Shown: positions 13,001 through 22,666 of the stretch, in pieces | Position numbering within the stretch: position 1 is the first letter of the stretch | Layout: each line of letters begins with the position of its first letter | NCBI GenBank assembly: GCA_029706075.1 | Contig: JAINUG010000054.1 | Span: 3,899,074 to 3,963,073 of the forward strand | Length of the DNA stretch: 64,000 nucleotides | Reading direction: 5' to 3' | Origin: Aldrovandia affinis | Lineage: Eukaryota > Chordata > Actinopteri > Notacanthiformes > Halosauridae | Position numbers and translations under genes: made by a program | Notes under the pieces: model-generated | Told to the model about the DNA's origin: nothing | Database searches by the model: none | Seen by the model: the letters and a program-made list of their open reading frames with translations, nothing else

Positions 13001-16000
13001 GAGCAGACTCCATACCCTTGGCGGACTCCATGGCCTGGGTGGCCTTCACAACCTGCGCGGCACTCACCGCCGCAATGAGGTGTTCATCCATGGACTCCAA
13101 GTACTTCTCCGGGGTCGCCCGGGCTGCGTCCGCGAGCTCCTCGGGTGCCTCTGGTTCGGCAGCCTTCTCAACCTCCGCCGTGGGTTGGGCTTCTTTCACG
13201 GCAGGCGGCAGGGCATCTTTCTCGTCCTCGTCCTCGTCCTCTTCCTGGATCTGGGTCTGATCTTCAGCACCGAGAGATGCTTCCTGGTCCGGGCCCGCGC
13301 ACGGGGAGAAAGGGGACCCGGGGTCTGCCCGGCAAGAATCGGGGCTCCTGCTCTCTGTCTTGTCCTCTCCATTTTCCCGTCCGGCGAGGAACCCCTGCCC
13401 GGCCTGCACTTGGGGTTCAGTGTAATCGAAAGAAAGCCCGCGTTTTTTGGCCTCGTCGGGCGACAGGTGGGTGAGGGGGAGCGAGCCGTTCTCCACGTCT
13501 TTGTCTTCGCCATCGTCCTCGCCCTCCTGGCTCCTGCCTCCCGGGGATGACAGGTCAGTGATAATTGAGCTGCGCACCAGGGCCGCCATCGGTTCCGCCG
13601 ACCCCTGGAAAGGGCTGACAGGGGGCTCGTCCGGGATGACCACTCCCCGCGAATCCACCGCATGGGCAGGCCTTGGAGGCTCGGCATCTTCCTCCTCTTC
13701 CGAGCTGCTCAGGCTCCGGCTTCCTGGGCTGTCATTCCGCGGGCTCGCCACCTTCCCCGACCCCACCGCCCCCGGTGACAGGATCGGCAGCTCATCCTTT
13801 CCCGCAGGTGCCCGGGGACTCGGGAGCAACCCATGGGGGCTCGCCGGCTCCTCCTCTTCCTCGTCCTCACTTCCTTCTTTGGCAAAGCCAGATCCATCGG
13901 CACTACCCTGTCCCATCGGGCCGAGGGTGCCAGCCTCATGCACCTCTGGTTTTTGGAAAGCAGAATGATAATAATATCCACAGTGTGACTGTGGGTTAGC
14001 AGCACTTACTTTAAAAAAAAGCTGATATGAAAGAAAAAGCAAAAAAATATATGAAAAGAACGGAAAGCAAACTAGCACAAAACAACGACAAAAGGAGCGT
14101 AACACAACACAGGGCAAACAACAAAATTATTTGCTGGCCTTGATCGGGAGACAGACATGTCAAATAAATACAAAATGACAAATCATTTTGTGTATTAATC
14201 AAATGTACAAACGTTGAGCTGTAGACGCTTTTATAGCCGATTTCAAATTTCCATTTAATGAACTCAGTAACGACAAAGCTCACCTGTGTATTTAGCGAAG
14301 ATTAAATGCATATTACTTTGGTTCATAAAAGCACCATACAGCTCACACAAAAAAAAACATAAAAGAAAAATAAAAGTACATCATAAATAAACTCAAAGTA
14401 AAGTAAATAAAATACAGAAAACTGCTTATTCGACACAATACTCACAAACAATGACCCAGTTGTTTCAACTTTTAGATTCATAAGCAATGCAAAAATGAAT
14501 TGGTAATGGAAATGAATCAAGGCGATGCTTGGCTGCCACTGTCCATTTGCATTATTGTTATTCTTTTTTTCATTTTGAGCAGAGAATTCACATTTGTCAT
14601 GCAGCAATACAGGCATTATGATTTTGATGGCTACTTATTCCTATTTAAGATAATATTTGTGCTGACATCTCTTCATATTTTTCTCAATAACAAATTGGAA
14701 TTCCTAGCTGAGTAGTAAAACAGTGTATGTTCTAAGTATAGCATTTTAGAATGGAATCTACAAATTAAAGAATGAATCAATGTATATATGCACCTAAACC
14801 TATACATAAGGCTAATATACATTTTATATATGTATTCTACTTATATCTACATTTTACATTTATCTTTACATTTACAGTATATATATATGTAAAATAAAGA
14901 TAAATGTAAAATATATTTCAACTTTGTTCTATTTCATCAGTGATATTATTGCCTGAAATTATTTATCTCTAGCTAAAACTCATACAGCACTCTGTTTATC
15001 TTCCCAGTGGTCAACCAAAGGCTAACCCTGGGTTAAAAAGAGCACACAATAAGGGGTTAAAAATGAAAGACAGAGGATGGAGTGGGTTCAGTGCTAATGT
15101 GCATATGTCGTTCTCCCGAAGCACTTCGCCATGGAGCCCAAGGGGAATGGGGGGGGCAGGGCTCACAGAGGGAGGTGCGCAGAGAACTTCCTGCCATACC
15201 TTCACCTGTCACCGGAGCAGAGAGGATGGCATCGTTCTCAGGGCCTCTGGTTACTGGTGGAGAGAGAGAGACAGAGAGAGAGGAGCGATAGTGTGTAGAA
15301 AGAGAGAGAGAGGCGAGAGAAAGGAGAGGGCGGGGAGAAAGAAGTGAGAGAGGGAAGGAGGGAAGGGAGAGAGAGGAGCAAGAGAGTGCATAGAGAAAGA
15401 GAAAGAGAGAGGGGAGAGAGAGGGTGGAGAAAGTGCAGAGAGAAAGAGAAAGAGAAAGAGAGAGAGGGAGAGGTGAGAGAAAGGAGAGGGAGGGGAGAGA
15501 GAAGTGAGAGAGGGAAGGAGGGGAGAGAGAGGGAGAGTAGGGAGAGAAAGAGAGAGGGAGGACACCACCGTGTTAGACCCACTGTGAGGGAGGAGTAAGC
15601 CACTACAACTTCACACAAGAAAGCATACGCAACAGGACATTATAATTGGATGCACATGAAACCACGGCAACCTGTTTTGCCGGAGATAAATGTGGCCGGT
15701 CAGAAGAGGAAAAGACACAAGCTGTTGCTAATACCTCATTAAATATCTATCCTACCGTAGGCAAGAAAAAAAAATATATAGGCCCTCAGGATTTTTATTT
15801 AATGAAGACAGCATTAGCATAATTCAGAGGTGACCAGAAGGAATGGAACACTGACGCCTTTGTGGAGGGGGTAAATCACAGCCACTGAATGCCAAATGCT
15901 TTTACATATTTATCTCCGTCAGGCCATTATTTTTCAGGATACAAGGCGGCATTCGCTCCATGTAAGCTCATAATGGATTAGGCCTCTTCAGCTTGGCCAG

Positions 16001-19000
16001 CAAGTGTCAGCATGAAGGTAGATGGCAATGAAATATTAATGCCAGTGCATTCTCATGCTAAACATTTTACACTGGACCATACATATTTAAAAAAGGGGCG
16101 TCAAAATTTTGAAAGAGTCAAATGTCCTTGAATTTCAATGAACTCAAGTCCTCGCTTAACTGGTGCCATATATTCCTGCACGTGTTAAGTTTGAAAGAAC
16201 TGTATATGAAAACAGTTTTCCCCTTAATCGTAGCCTACCTCCCTTGAATCTGTCTCCCACAATTATCTGGGCGTTATTTGAGAGTTGAATGGGCAGGGAA
16301 GCTTGTGTTTAATGAACTGGGAATGCCCTATTGTTAAAGCCCTTTTTTTCGCATTGATCGCTGAGGCAGGTGTTTGTAGTAGTTCAAAGAGTAACCTGAG
16401 GAGATCACCGTGTCTTTATCAGGTAGATGCTGTGTATAGCTGAGGGGTTGGGGTGTGTGTGTGTGGGGGGATGGTGCTTGTCCTGACACTTCACATTTAC
16501 TACAGTGGCAGCAGCAGACTGAATTCAGCCAACGCTGATTTAAAAACACTAGTTTGTCATCATCACCCCGTTAACCGCTGGCATCTGCCATCATGCCCAA
16601 GGCCAAGGCATCTGTTAAACCAGGTTTTCCAAATTCAGCCCCTGCCCACCACCCAAGGCCCTAGGATGTGTATATAGGACGTTTATTCTTCATGGCATGC
16701 ATAGCTATCTCTGATATAATGTGGGCTTACGAGGGTAAACCATCCCTCAACACACATTAAAAGTGTGAAATTAAGAACATTTAACAGCTCGTTACAGTTC
16801 ATGAGTCGCAATTATGGCTGGAACGAAGACCAAGCCCTCCCCCTGGTAATGGAGGGGAGGAGTGGGGGGAAGCCACACGACAAGGAAGAGCCCTGGGGTC
16901 AGAGGTCACCCTCCTTTAATCCAGCTGTCCCCAACACTGCGCCCGCTCACGGGGACAGCTGCTCCACGATCAGAGAGGGGCTAGCGCTCTGCCCCGGGAC
17001 ACATTAGCGCTCGCAGCCTGGATCGGCTTTATTCCGGCCCTTTCTTTGCTCTGACCCTTTGGGTAAATCTTACAAAAGTGCCTTTTGGGAAACACCAGAA
17101 AAGCGGCAGTGTGGAAGCAAGAACAACCAAGCGGTTGAAAAGTCAAAGTAGGAATATTTTAGTTATTTTTTGCCATTTTTCCCATCCAAAAGTAAAGATA
17201 ACACAATAAAATGAGGTAGACAAAAGGGAACCGCAATAAGACACTTGGAGAGAGGATGGGAAGGAGGACAACAGGCTGGTGTTCAATGAAATTTAATGCC
17301 GTGGTGGAAATGTTCAGATCACTGTGACTGCAGAAGCCGCGGCAGGACAGCTGGGCTATTGTGCTCCTGACGTGAGATTTGGTTTAAGTGGCAAGAAAAT
17401 TGAAAAGCAAGAAACCCCAGAACATAAAAAGCACAGCAAAAAGCAGGGAGCTATGGTTACAGATGGCGGTTATGCAAGGAGAAAGGGCACCCAAGACTGT
17501 TCGCTGAAATAAAGATTGCACGTTATATATAATAATGCTTATATAAAAAAATTATGATAATAATAATAATTTAGCACATTGTTTAGCTTAGGATTCATAT
17601 CATTTTCTATGAAAAAGTCAATGAAACCTTGAAAATGAGCCCCAAGAAAGTCAATCAGTTAGACATATACAGTACCAATATTTGACATACCAAGGATTGA
17701 CTGCTTCATGTCGATGGCCCATGATAAGGCTGAATCGTAAATGTTTGATACTTCCAACCAAGTGTTGCTACTTCCCTGTGTTTAATTTTCTCATAGAATG
17801 GCCCTAGGTGCCTTTTAAACTGCAAGGAGGACAAAAGTTTAGTTTATGGCGGAGAAATGAAACAGTCGAGCAACGGGGAAATATAGCTGTGGCTGCAAAA
17901 ACTTCACTTCTCTGAAACCGAGACATAAATGAATGTTTAAAGCAATATCAAAATGAATAATGCAACAAACGTGGGAAAAAAGGGTAGATATGCTATGAGG
18001 AAAAGAAGAATTAGACACAAAAAATCACCCAAACTCCCTTTGGCAAGACAGCACAACATGATATTTCAAGGTGGGGGGGCATACCCAGTTGCACCTCCTC
18101 ACCAGAGGGGGAGCTCTTAGACTCAGCGAGTGCAGACGGCTCCTCTTTGTGCTCCATGGCGACAGGTTCCATGGACTCTGCTACAGAAGAGAAGCACGCT
18201 TTTCGTTAGTGAGAGGGAAGACTCAGTGCTGTTACAGGAACTCTTCAAGTAAGCAGCAACTGACTGGCATCTGATTGAGGTAGATTTATTTTGTAGCACG
18301 AAAGAGTAACAAACAGGGTGACAAACAGAGGCAGTTCACAAGCACGTGTTTGCTTAGCGTGGAAAACATTGCCGCGGATTCAAAACATCACCCAAAAATC
18401 CCCTGTTGGATCTGGTATATTACAATTTCTTACAATTTACCACAAGTGCAATTTACCACACACACCCACCCACAGAGCAATGGAGACATGGACGCACAAT
18501 TAATATAACCTCCTCAGAATTAAAATCGTTGCTTATTGACAGGTCAACCTTAAGCCCTGTTAAATCCCATACTGATCCAACACTTTGTGTTTTTGTTTAT
18601 TGTTTATTTTATTTCTCCTAAATCTGAGGACTTTCAAGTATTTTCAGCAGAGCCAAAGTTAACTTCCTTGACCGCTGTGCCACAATGCTACGACACTACC
18701 CGTTCCCTCACCAGTGCAAGGCTAACACACAGGTCAGAGGTATGTGGTTTTCTCCTTCATAGAATTTAAATGGCTGTAAAACAGTGGTCATCACCGCTCA
18801 CCGTTAACGCAGTGTCCGGTGTGGGAAGGTCGGAGAAGTGGCCAATATTGCACACAGACGGAGTAAGCTTAGTTCCCTGCTCTGCATCCGTTACTATAAT
18901 TCCCAGATATGTATCCCAGTCACAGAAAGGTGAATGCGCCGTCAAACATTCTGGACTAAGCAGTTTGAGAACACTCTGTCTGGCCACACGGCTATTCGTT

Positions 19001-21206
19001 TTATTTGTAAGTGCTGTGTTGAATGTATGAAGAAACAGCTGGGGATGTCAACTGTACAAGAGGAAGCTGTTTGTGAAGTGTGAAGAAAAGACTTGGGCAT
19101 GTCTGAAAGCGGCATAAAGAATGCGTTAAAAACGCATTTGGTTCGCCTTTCACATAAGGCCACTCGCTGCGCTGTTGCATCACGGAACCGCTTGGCTTGG
19201 TGGCCTGTCTAAGCCAAAAGCATGTCTAAAATGCTTTGGCTTCCAAACACATCCACCAGCAGGGAGAGTGAGTGACCCTCTTAATTTATAAATATGTCTA
19301 TGTAAAAGACCATGCTGTAATCAAAGCTCTCCCTGGTGGGAGAGATTAGGTCATTAATGCTCCTGTGTGGACTCCAATCTCACAGACTCTAAGAGGTAGA
19401 AATACAGTATATACTTGGAAAGATGCAAACATTGCTGCAACAGACTTTTTCCCATACCAATACTATTACTATTATTGCTAATAATGGTCTCATTATTGTC
19501 ATTGGATTTATATTGGATTGGATTTGGGAGTGTACAATGGCCAATGCTTTCCATAGCCTCTCCAGAGCTGGACTGGACTGTGCTGACTGTGCTTCACTTT
19601 ACTTCAAATTATGATGGAGGGATCTGATTTTCACAAAGACAAAAACAACCTAGCTTACATTATCTAGTAGGTCTTCTTCACCATCGCTATAGATGATGAC
19701 AATGAAGATGATGAATGATTATTATTATTCTTATCATTATTATGGTATTGCGTCGCTCTGTGGCTCTGTGGTTCTGTGTGGCTCAGTAGGTAGAGCATGG
19801 TGCTGACAACGCTTAGGTTGTGGGTTCCACAATATACTGAAAAACGGATGCATTTACTACTGTAAGCCGCTTTGGCTAAAAGCGTCGCTAAATGGCTATT
19901 AGTAGTAGTAGTAATAATAATAGTATTACTATTATTCACAATCACAATACTGTATACAAGTAGACATGCTAAACTGGGAGAAAAAAGGAAAAATCCTGGG
20001 CAAAAAAAGAAAAGAAAACGAAAAACCATGACAATATTATAGTGATGCATATGCTCACTGAATTTGTTTCAAGGCCAATGACCCTGGAGGAGCAGTGCAG
20101 AGGGTGGGACGTCGCAGTGGGTAATGCTAATTGTCTTTTGAGGGCTGTCGAGTTTTTTGGAGGAGCCGACTAAGTTCTGGGCCGCAGCAGCTGTAATCAG
20201 AATGGCGCGCCATCGACCGTGGCTCATTACGCAGCTAAAACGGAGCGCAGCTGAAAGCCAGCACACTGCCTCTGTTTCCAGCCACTCGGCCTACAGGGGC
20301 TGGGCTCTCTTTGAACTGAAATTGACGCAGCAGCTTGTTTCTCTTGATCTCATAAGAAAGTGTAGAGAAACGTTTCTTAGCATAGTGACGATGTCTCAAC
20401 TTTGACTGGAAATAAAACATGCGGGTGTCAGTTTCTCCATTGCAGCGACAATCTTTAAAACATTACTTCCTGCTTTGGTGATTGCTGTACTTGCCAAACA
20501 GCATTTGGGAAGAAAAAGAACAAAATATGAATTGATTGTAAAGTTATGGACAACCAACTGAATCCAGGCCAATGCCTCCATGACCCACTAAAGGAGCAAA
20601 TACATTTTCTGTGACCCCCACCCCTTATTACAATGTAGCCTAACATATGTTCCAATATGGAAGTCAAATGTTTCAAACGCATGTCAAAAGGACTGCAGGT
20701 GCATTGTAAATAGTGCAGTGCGTGCAACAGGTGCGGTGTTGACAGATGTGATTGTGCGTTAAATATTATATATATTATACACTGTACTATAAGCGGATTA
20801 TATATTATATAAATGTATATAGATGTTGCATAACATGTTCCTAACCCACGGTCCACCCAGGACCGTTATTTTTGAATACGCAGGACCGTTATTTTTGAAT
20901 AACCATTCAAAAACATACCGTAGCCTGTACCGGGTCGCTACGAGTGTGTGTGCCCCCACCCGTACAGGCTGCCGTTTCGTGGAGGGGATCACTGACCTTT
21001 CATGAGGCCGTCCTCTGGTCCCAGGCACGTGGGCGACACTCCGTTCTTCTTGATCTCCTCCCCGAAGGCCTGCTGGTCCCGGTCCTTCAGGGTCAGGTCG
21101 GCCACGGCGGTACCGGCGGTACCGGCGGAGCCGTAGTCCAGAGAGTGCCCGTCGGGGCCAGAGTTCATGAAGTCCTGGTGCTGATCCATAGCGAGACGAG
21201 TTCAGG
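3909..21206 (-). CDS. mapt: Microtubule-associated protein tau, multi-exon gene, 3' end outside window
   Basis: Tau binds along microtubules in axons through C-terminal repeats ending in PGGG. Ten coding exons were assembled by reading the minus strand: 20997-21189, 18103-18180, 12819-13945, 10369-10427, 9079-9258, 6998-7091, 6394-6444, 5702-5958, 4564-4656 and 3909-4001. Splice phases agree at every junction and total 709 codons if a 98-nt intron in the large exon is removed. Diagnostic motifs are [29 protein letters not shown] and [19 protein letters not shown]2 has AIIRTPPKSP and YQPKGG instead, and MAP4 continues after its first repeat without the exon end seen here, so tau is preferred. 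The large acidic exon corresponds to the exon 4A of peripheral big tau. Later repeats and the C-terminal exon were not found down to position 1. The teleost copy (mapta or maptb) cannot be decided. Confidence 0.88.
4564..4656 (-). CDS. mapt: tau repeat exon R2 (exon 10 equivalent)
   Basis: This is exactly 93 nt, the size of human exon 10, phase 0 at both ends. It follows CTCTTTCAG and precedes GTGAGTAAC. It encodes 31 residues beginning [20 protein letters not shown] and ending HTPGGGN. The repeat binds between tubulin dimers. It keeps the KCGS motif and the single cysteine of R2. The hexapeptide VQIINK of human R2 is VQILDK here. A symmetric phase allows skipping, as with human exon 10. Confidence 0.95.
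5702..5958 (-). CDS. mapt: tau exon 9 equivalent: proline-rich region and repeat R1
   Basis: The exon reads [20 protein letters not shown], later [13 protein letters not shown] and VPMPDLKNV, and ends with the first microtubule-binding repeat [19 protein letters not shown]. The donor is GTAAGAC at 5701-5695, phase 0. The KIGS serine targeted by MARK kinases in mammals (Ser262) and the RTPPKSP proline-directed sites are kept. The human RTPSLPTPPTREP segment is replaced by [12 protein letters not shown]. The 257-nt length is close to human exon 9. The acceptor (GGAGCAG at 5961-5959) is pyrimidine-poor, so the 5' border is less sure than the rest. Confidence 0.92.
6394..6444 (-). CDS. mapt: tau 51-nt micro-exon
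   Basis: The exon has a TTTCTGCTGTCCAG acceptor and an AAAG|GTAAAC donor. Read in phase 1 it gives [16 protein letters not shown], loosely like the human ARMVSKSKDGTGSDDK segment. Phase 1 to phase 1 makes it removable without a frame change. It joins the exon 9 equivalent through a split aspartate codon. The call depends on phase and composition. Confidence 0.55.
6998..7091 (-). CDS. mapt: tau exon 7-like, probable GC-AG intron after it
   Basis: The acceptor is CCATTTTCAG. The reading [20 protein letters not shown] followed by [11 protein letters not shown] parallels human exon 7, which starts GADGKTK and ends with a PPAPKTPP stretch. To keep phase with the next exon it must end in phase 1. 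No GT donor fits, but CCAG|GCATGT at 6997 does, as a GC donor. The exon would be 94 nt, phase 0 to 1. Alternatives are a phase 0 GTACCC donor or the GTATGT around an in-frame stop, neither of which keeps the frame. Confidence 0.6.
7568..7894 (-). pseudogene. Tc1 transposase C-terminal fragment
   Basis: The reading contains [17 protein letters not shown], which includes the final acidic catalytic residue of the DDE triad, and ends [19 protein letters not shown]. It lies in a different frame segment from the N-terminal fragment, with the core lost. It is not functional. Confidence 0.9.
7571..8468 (-). mobile_element. Tc1/mariner element, internally deleted and inactive
   Basis: The ends are near-perfect inverted repeats starting CACTATATGGCCAAAAGTCA, flanked by TA on both sides (7569-7570 and 8469-8470), the normal Tc1 target duplication. 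At about 898 bp it is shorter than an intact fish Tc1 element (about 1.2-1.6 kb). The minus strand keeps two transposase pieces: the N-terminal DNA-binding part (8021-8311, [20 protein letters not shown]) and the C-terminal catalytic end (7568-7894, [20 protein letters not shown]). The central catalytic region between them is largely missing. It sits in the tau intron between the exons at 9079 and 7091. Confidence 0.93.
8021..8311 (-). pseudogene. Tc1 transposase N-terminal fragment
   Basis: The reading contains [20 protein letters not shown] followed by [12 protein letters not shown], the second helix-turn-helix and GRPR hook of Tc1-type transposases, then [11 protein letters not shown]. It runs out of homology before the first catalytic aspartate. 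It is a relic inside the Tc1 copy. Confidence 0.88.
9079..9258 (-). CDS. mapt: tau proline/serine/threonine-rich exon
   Basis: This 180-nt, phase 0 exon reads [20 protein letters not shown] and ends GGAREPRPG before a GTGAGTAC donor at 9078. The acceptor is a T-rich stretch ending AAAAAAG, weaker than usual. The basic, Pro/Thr/Ser-rich composition matches the projection and proline-rich domain that precedes the repeats in tau and MAP4. I see no exact counterpart in the human brain isoform, so it may be an exon 6 or 8 analogue or lineage-specific and alternatively spliced. Confidence 0.62.
10369..10427 (-). CDS. mapt: tau small lysine-rich exon (exon 5-like)
   Basis: The acceptor is CCCATTTGCAG and the donor is GTAGGTGA. 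The 59-nt exon runs from phase 1 to phase 0 and reads [19 protein letters not shown] after a split alanine codon. The end ADKNAK resembles the SDDKKAK at the end of human exon 5. Its phase 1 start fits only the downstream reading frame of the large exon, which supports the frame change there. Confidence 0.75.
11833..12147. mobile_element. MITE-like repeat, possibly two copies in tandem
   Basis: The ends resemble TTCAATCAACA and TGAATCTAGGCC. A second start (GATTCAATCAACATTTGTCC) lies at about 11949. Internal motifs such as AAACAGTTTAGCGTGTT and GTTCGTGAA are shared with copies at 21.9, 27.1 and 63.5 kb. No coding capacity. Confidence 0.7.
12378..12401. repeat. (GT)n microsatellite
   Basis: Short TG dinucleotide run in a tau intron. 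Confidence 0.85.
12819..13945 (-). CDS. mapt: tau large exon 4A-like acidic exon, reading frame changes inside
   Basis: This GC-rich exon starts in phase 1 after CCAG (13948-13946) with the reading [14 protein letters not shown] and ends in phase 1 at a GTCTGT donor (12818-12813). It encodes an acidic Ser/Pro/Glu-rich segment with clusters such as [15 protein letters not shown] and [10 protein letters not shown]. The last 150 nt switch to another frame, reading [15 protein letters not shown] and then [20 protein letters not shown], which is basic and proline-rich like the tau middle region. The exon is 1127 nt, one short of a multiple of three. A 98-nt intron at 13067-12970 or a single missing G near 13000 would explain this. 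An exon of this size matches exon 4A of big tau, the peripheral-neuron form. Confidence 0.78.
12970..13067 (-). other. Possible 98-nt intron inside the large tau exon
   Basis: On the minus strand a strong GCG|GTGAGT donor lies at 13067 in phase 0 of the upstream frame. A CTCCGTTCCACCAAG acceptor ends at 12970 in phase 0 of the downstream frame. Removing the 98 nt joins the two frames. The segment also reads as protein ([16 protein letters not shown]) and contains imperfect 18- and 17-nt copies of ATGGAGTC(C/T)GC, so a one-base assembly or real deletion is the rival explanation. Confidence 0.4.
14851..14912. repeat. AT-rich inverted repeat
   Basis: ATTTTACATTTATCTTTACA on the left is matched by an imperfect reverse complement ending GATAAATGTAAAAT on the right, around a short (TA)n centre. 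It can form a long AT-rich hairpin. Confidence 0.7.
15258..15565. repeat. GA-rich (purine) low-complexity tract
   Basis: About 300 bp almost free of pyrimidines on the plus strand, built from GAGAGA, GGGAGAG and GAAAGAG pieces. A segment is duplicated: AGAGAAAGGAGAGGG(C/A)GGGGAG occurs at about 15317 and 15477. The long reading frames here are artefacts. Confidence 0.92.
18103..18180 (-). CDS. mapt: tau acidic N-terminal exon (exon 2/3/4-like)
   Basis: The exon follows a pyrimidine-rich CTTCTCTTCTGTAG acceptor and reads [20 protein letters not shown], then KSSPSG. The donor is either GTGAGG at 18102 or GTATGC at 18084, giving 78 or 96 nt, both phase 1 to phase 1. An alternative acceptor 3 nt downstream, CAG at 18180-18178, would drop one codon and keep the phase. 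Symmetric phase 1 exons rich in Glu, Ser and Pro are typical of the alternatively spliced N-terminal inserts of tau. Only one such exon was found between exon 1 and the large exon. Confidence 0.68.
19769..19900 (+). mobile_element. tRNA-derived SINE (family A), B box damaged
   Basis: The head GTGTGGCTCAGTAGGTAGAG resembles a tRNA A box. The middle TATACTGAAAAACGGATGCA and tail TAAGCCGCTTTGGCTAAAAG match copies at 45.9, 50.7 and 57.5 kb. The part after GTGGGTTCC that should complete the B box is missing. It ends in AGT/AAT repeats. Confidence 0.85.
20997..21206 (-). CDS. mapt: tau coding exon 1
   Basis: The ATG is at 21189-21187, and the reading begins [14 protein letters not shown] and ends GPEDGLMK plus one base before a GTCAGT donor at 20996-20991. 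The coding part is 193 nt, ending in phase 1, the same phase at which human exon 1 joins exons 2 to 4. A CGCGCAG acceptor at 21209-21207 leaves about 17 nt of 5' UTR, so transcription should start in an upstream non-coding exon. The acidic, glycine-rich, lysine-poor composition suits the tau projection domain. The similarity to mammalian N termini is loose and the call rests mainly on position and phase. Confidence 0.8.
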
Positions 21207-21886
21207 CTGCGCGAGATTGGGACCAGAGAGCACACGGACCGTGAGTGGGCCCCAGAAGGCACAGCCACTACCGGCTTGTAGTTTTATCGGCCGGCGCACA
21301 TGGGCAACCTAATCCCTCCTTCAAGTTTTCATTCATTCAGAAATATCCTGATTGCGGTTTTATGTTTAATGACATTATATCACATTACTTCATTCATTCG
21401 GCAGATGCCTTTGTCTGAAGTGACTTACAAGGCCGTCGAGGCGAACAACACCAGGTGCAAATAACAAGGGTATGAGAAATTGTTGCGCAAGAATTCAAGA
21501 GAATTTCATCGTTGGCCCATATTTAAGATACCATGCAACTATTCAGTTATACATTTTTAGAAGAATTACAGGCATAACAATGGAATACAAAGGATGAAAG
21601 ATTATATTCTGAAATGAGGACCAAGTGTCCATAGCACCATAATTAATTCAAAAGCAGATCAAGCTTTATCAAAGTGTACTTTTTGCTAGCACATAAGCGA
21701 ATAAAAGGTAAAAAGCTACTGTCATTTCATTTTTATGTGTTGAACTGTTAGAAAACAGGCCTCAAGTAGGGAAGAAAGACCTGAATTTAGGTCTGGCACG
21801 GACCCTAGGGCTTGAATCATTGTCTAATTAACCTCTATGAGCAAATACATCAAGAGCTCATTTGAGTAGTGTGCAGACACTATTGC

Positions 21887-22083
21887 CTGGATTCAATCAA
21901 CATTTGCCCTTAAGTTTGGTGTAAAAATATATGCAACCGTTAGTTATTTCCTACACAAACACAGTTTGGCGTGCTAACTGTCGTGATTGCCTGAATTGCC
22001 AAACTGTGTTAGTGAAGAAAAAAAACACTGGAATTTAATTGTGACTCAAATTTAATGGCAAATTCAATGATTGAATCCAGGCT
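21887..22083. mobile_element. MITE-like repeat, best preserved copy
   Basis: It starts CCTGGATTCAATCAACATTT and ends TGATTGAATCCAGG, giving short terminal inverted repeats. The interior has AAACACAGTTTGGCGTGCTA and its partner CCAAACTGTGTTAGTGAAG, so the element folds on itself. About 197 bp, no reading frame. Confidence 0.78.
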
Positions 22084-22552
22084 AAGTATTTTGTTTTCAC
22101 TGAATTTAAACAGCTGAAGGGTTGGCACACTGGCAAGTCCAAAACAAGGCATGGACAAACGACCACGAGAACCGGAAGTAGAGTAAATAAGACGGGCCAT
22201 CAGAAACGCCCTCCGTTAGCTCTTGTCATGGTCGTATTCACTACGTAGAGAATAACATCTAAGCAGGACGCCAAGGCTTTCCCACTTTTGAAGCCTTTTG
22301 ACTGAGGATGAAGAATTCGCGTGAAAGGCCAAATAGCCCACACATCACATAAATGAATGGCGGAGGAATTGCCCCCCTGATCCCCACTGCTGGGCGTCGC
22401 TCAGAATACGTCATATATATGTCGCTCCAACATAAGGACAAGACAGCCATTGTATCTCCCTTTTATATAAACTTTATGTAATCTTGAAGTCACTGGAGCT
22501 GAGAAGTGTCAGTGTCTGTCTCTGACGTGGGCCCGTGTGTAAAAATCATCTT

Positions 22553-22666
22553 AGAGTAGGAGCACTGATCTAGGATCAGGTTTCCCCTGTCCACATCCTA
22601 ACCGTATTCCATTACGAGCTAAAAGGCCAAACTGATCCTAGATCAGCTCTCCTACTCTGGGACGCT
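22553..22666. mobile_element. Short palindromic MITE-like element
   Basis: AGAGTAGGAGCACTGATCTA at the left is the near reverse complement of TAGATCAGCTCTCCTACTCT at the right. The centre reads TTTCCCCTGTCCACATCCTA. I recall this palindrome as widespread in fish genomes but cannot name the family with certainty. Confidence 0.7.

Larger units (their letters stand above)
14118..18102. other. Non-coding tau intron
   Basis: No exon with convincing splice sites and acidic tau-like content was found, although a small exon 3 or 4 could hide here. It contains an inverted repeat at about 14851-14912 and the GA-rich tract at 15258-15565. Confidence 0.5.

Noticed and set aside
12797..13999. Several plus-strand open frames of 80-194 codons
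   Set aside because: They are antisense shadows of the GC-rich large tau exon; the minus strand has matching splice phases and tau-like composition.
15005..15205. Extra tau exon on the minus strand ([14 protein letters not shown])
   Set aside because: No convincing acceptor or phase match; the alternative frame is not acidic as expected for exons 2-4.
15238..15618. Leucine/serine-rich frames (also 25994-26506)
   Set aside because: Low-complexity translation of GA/CT tracts.
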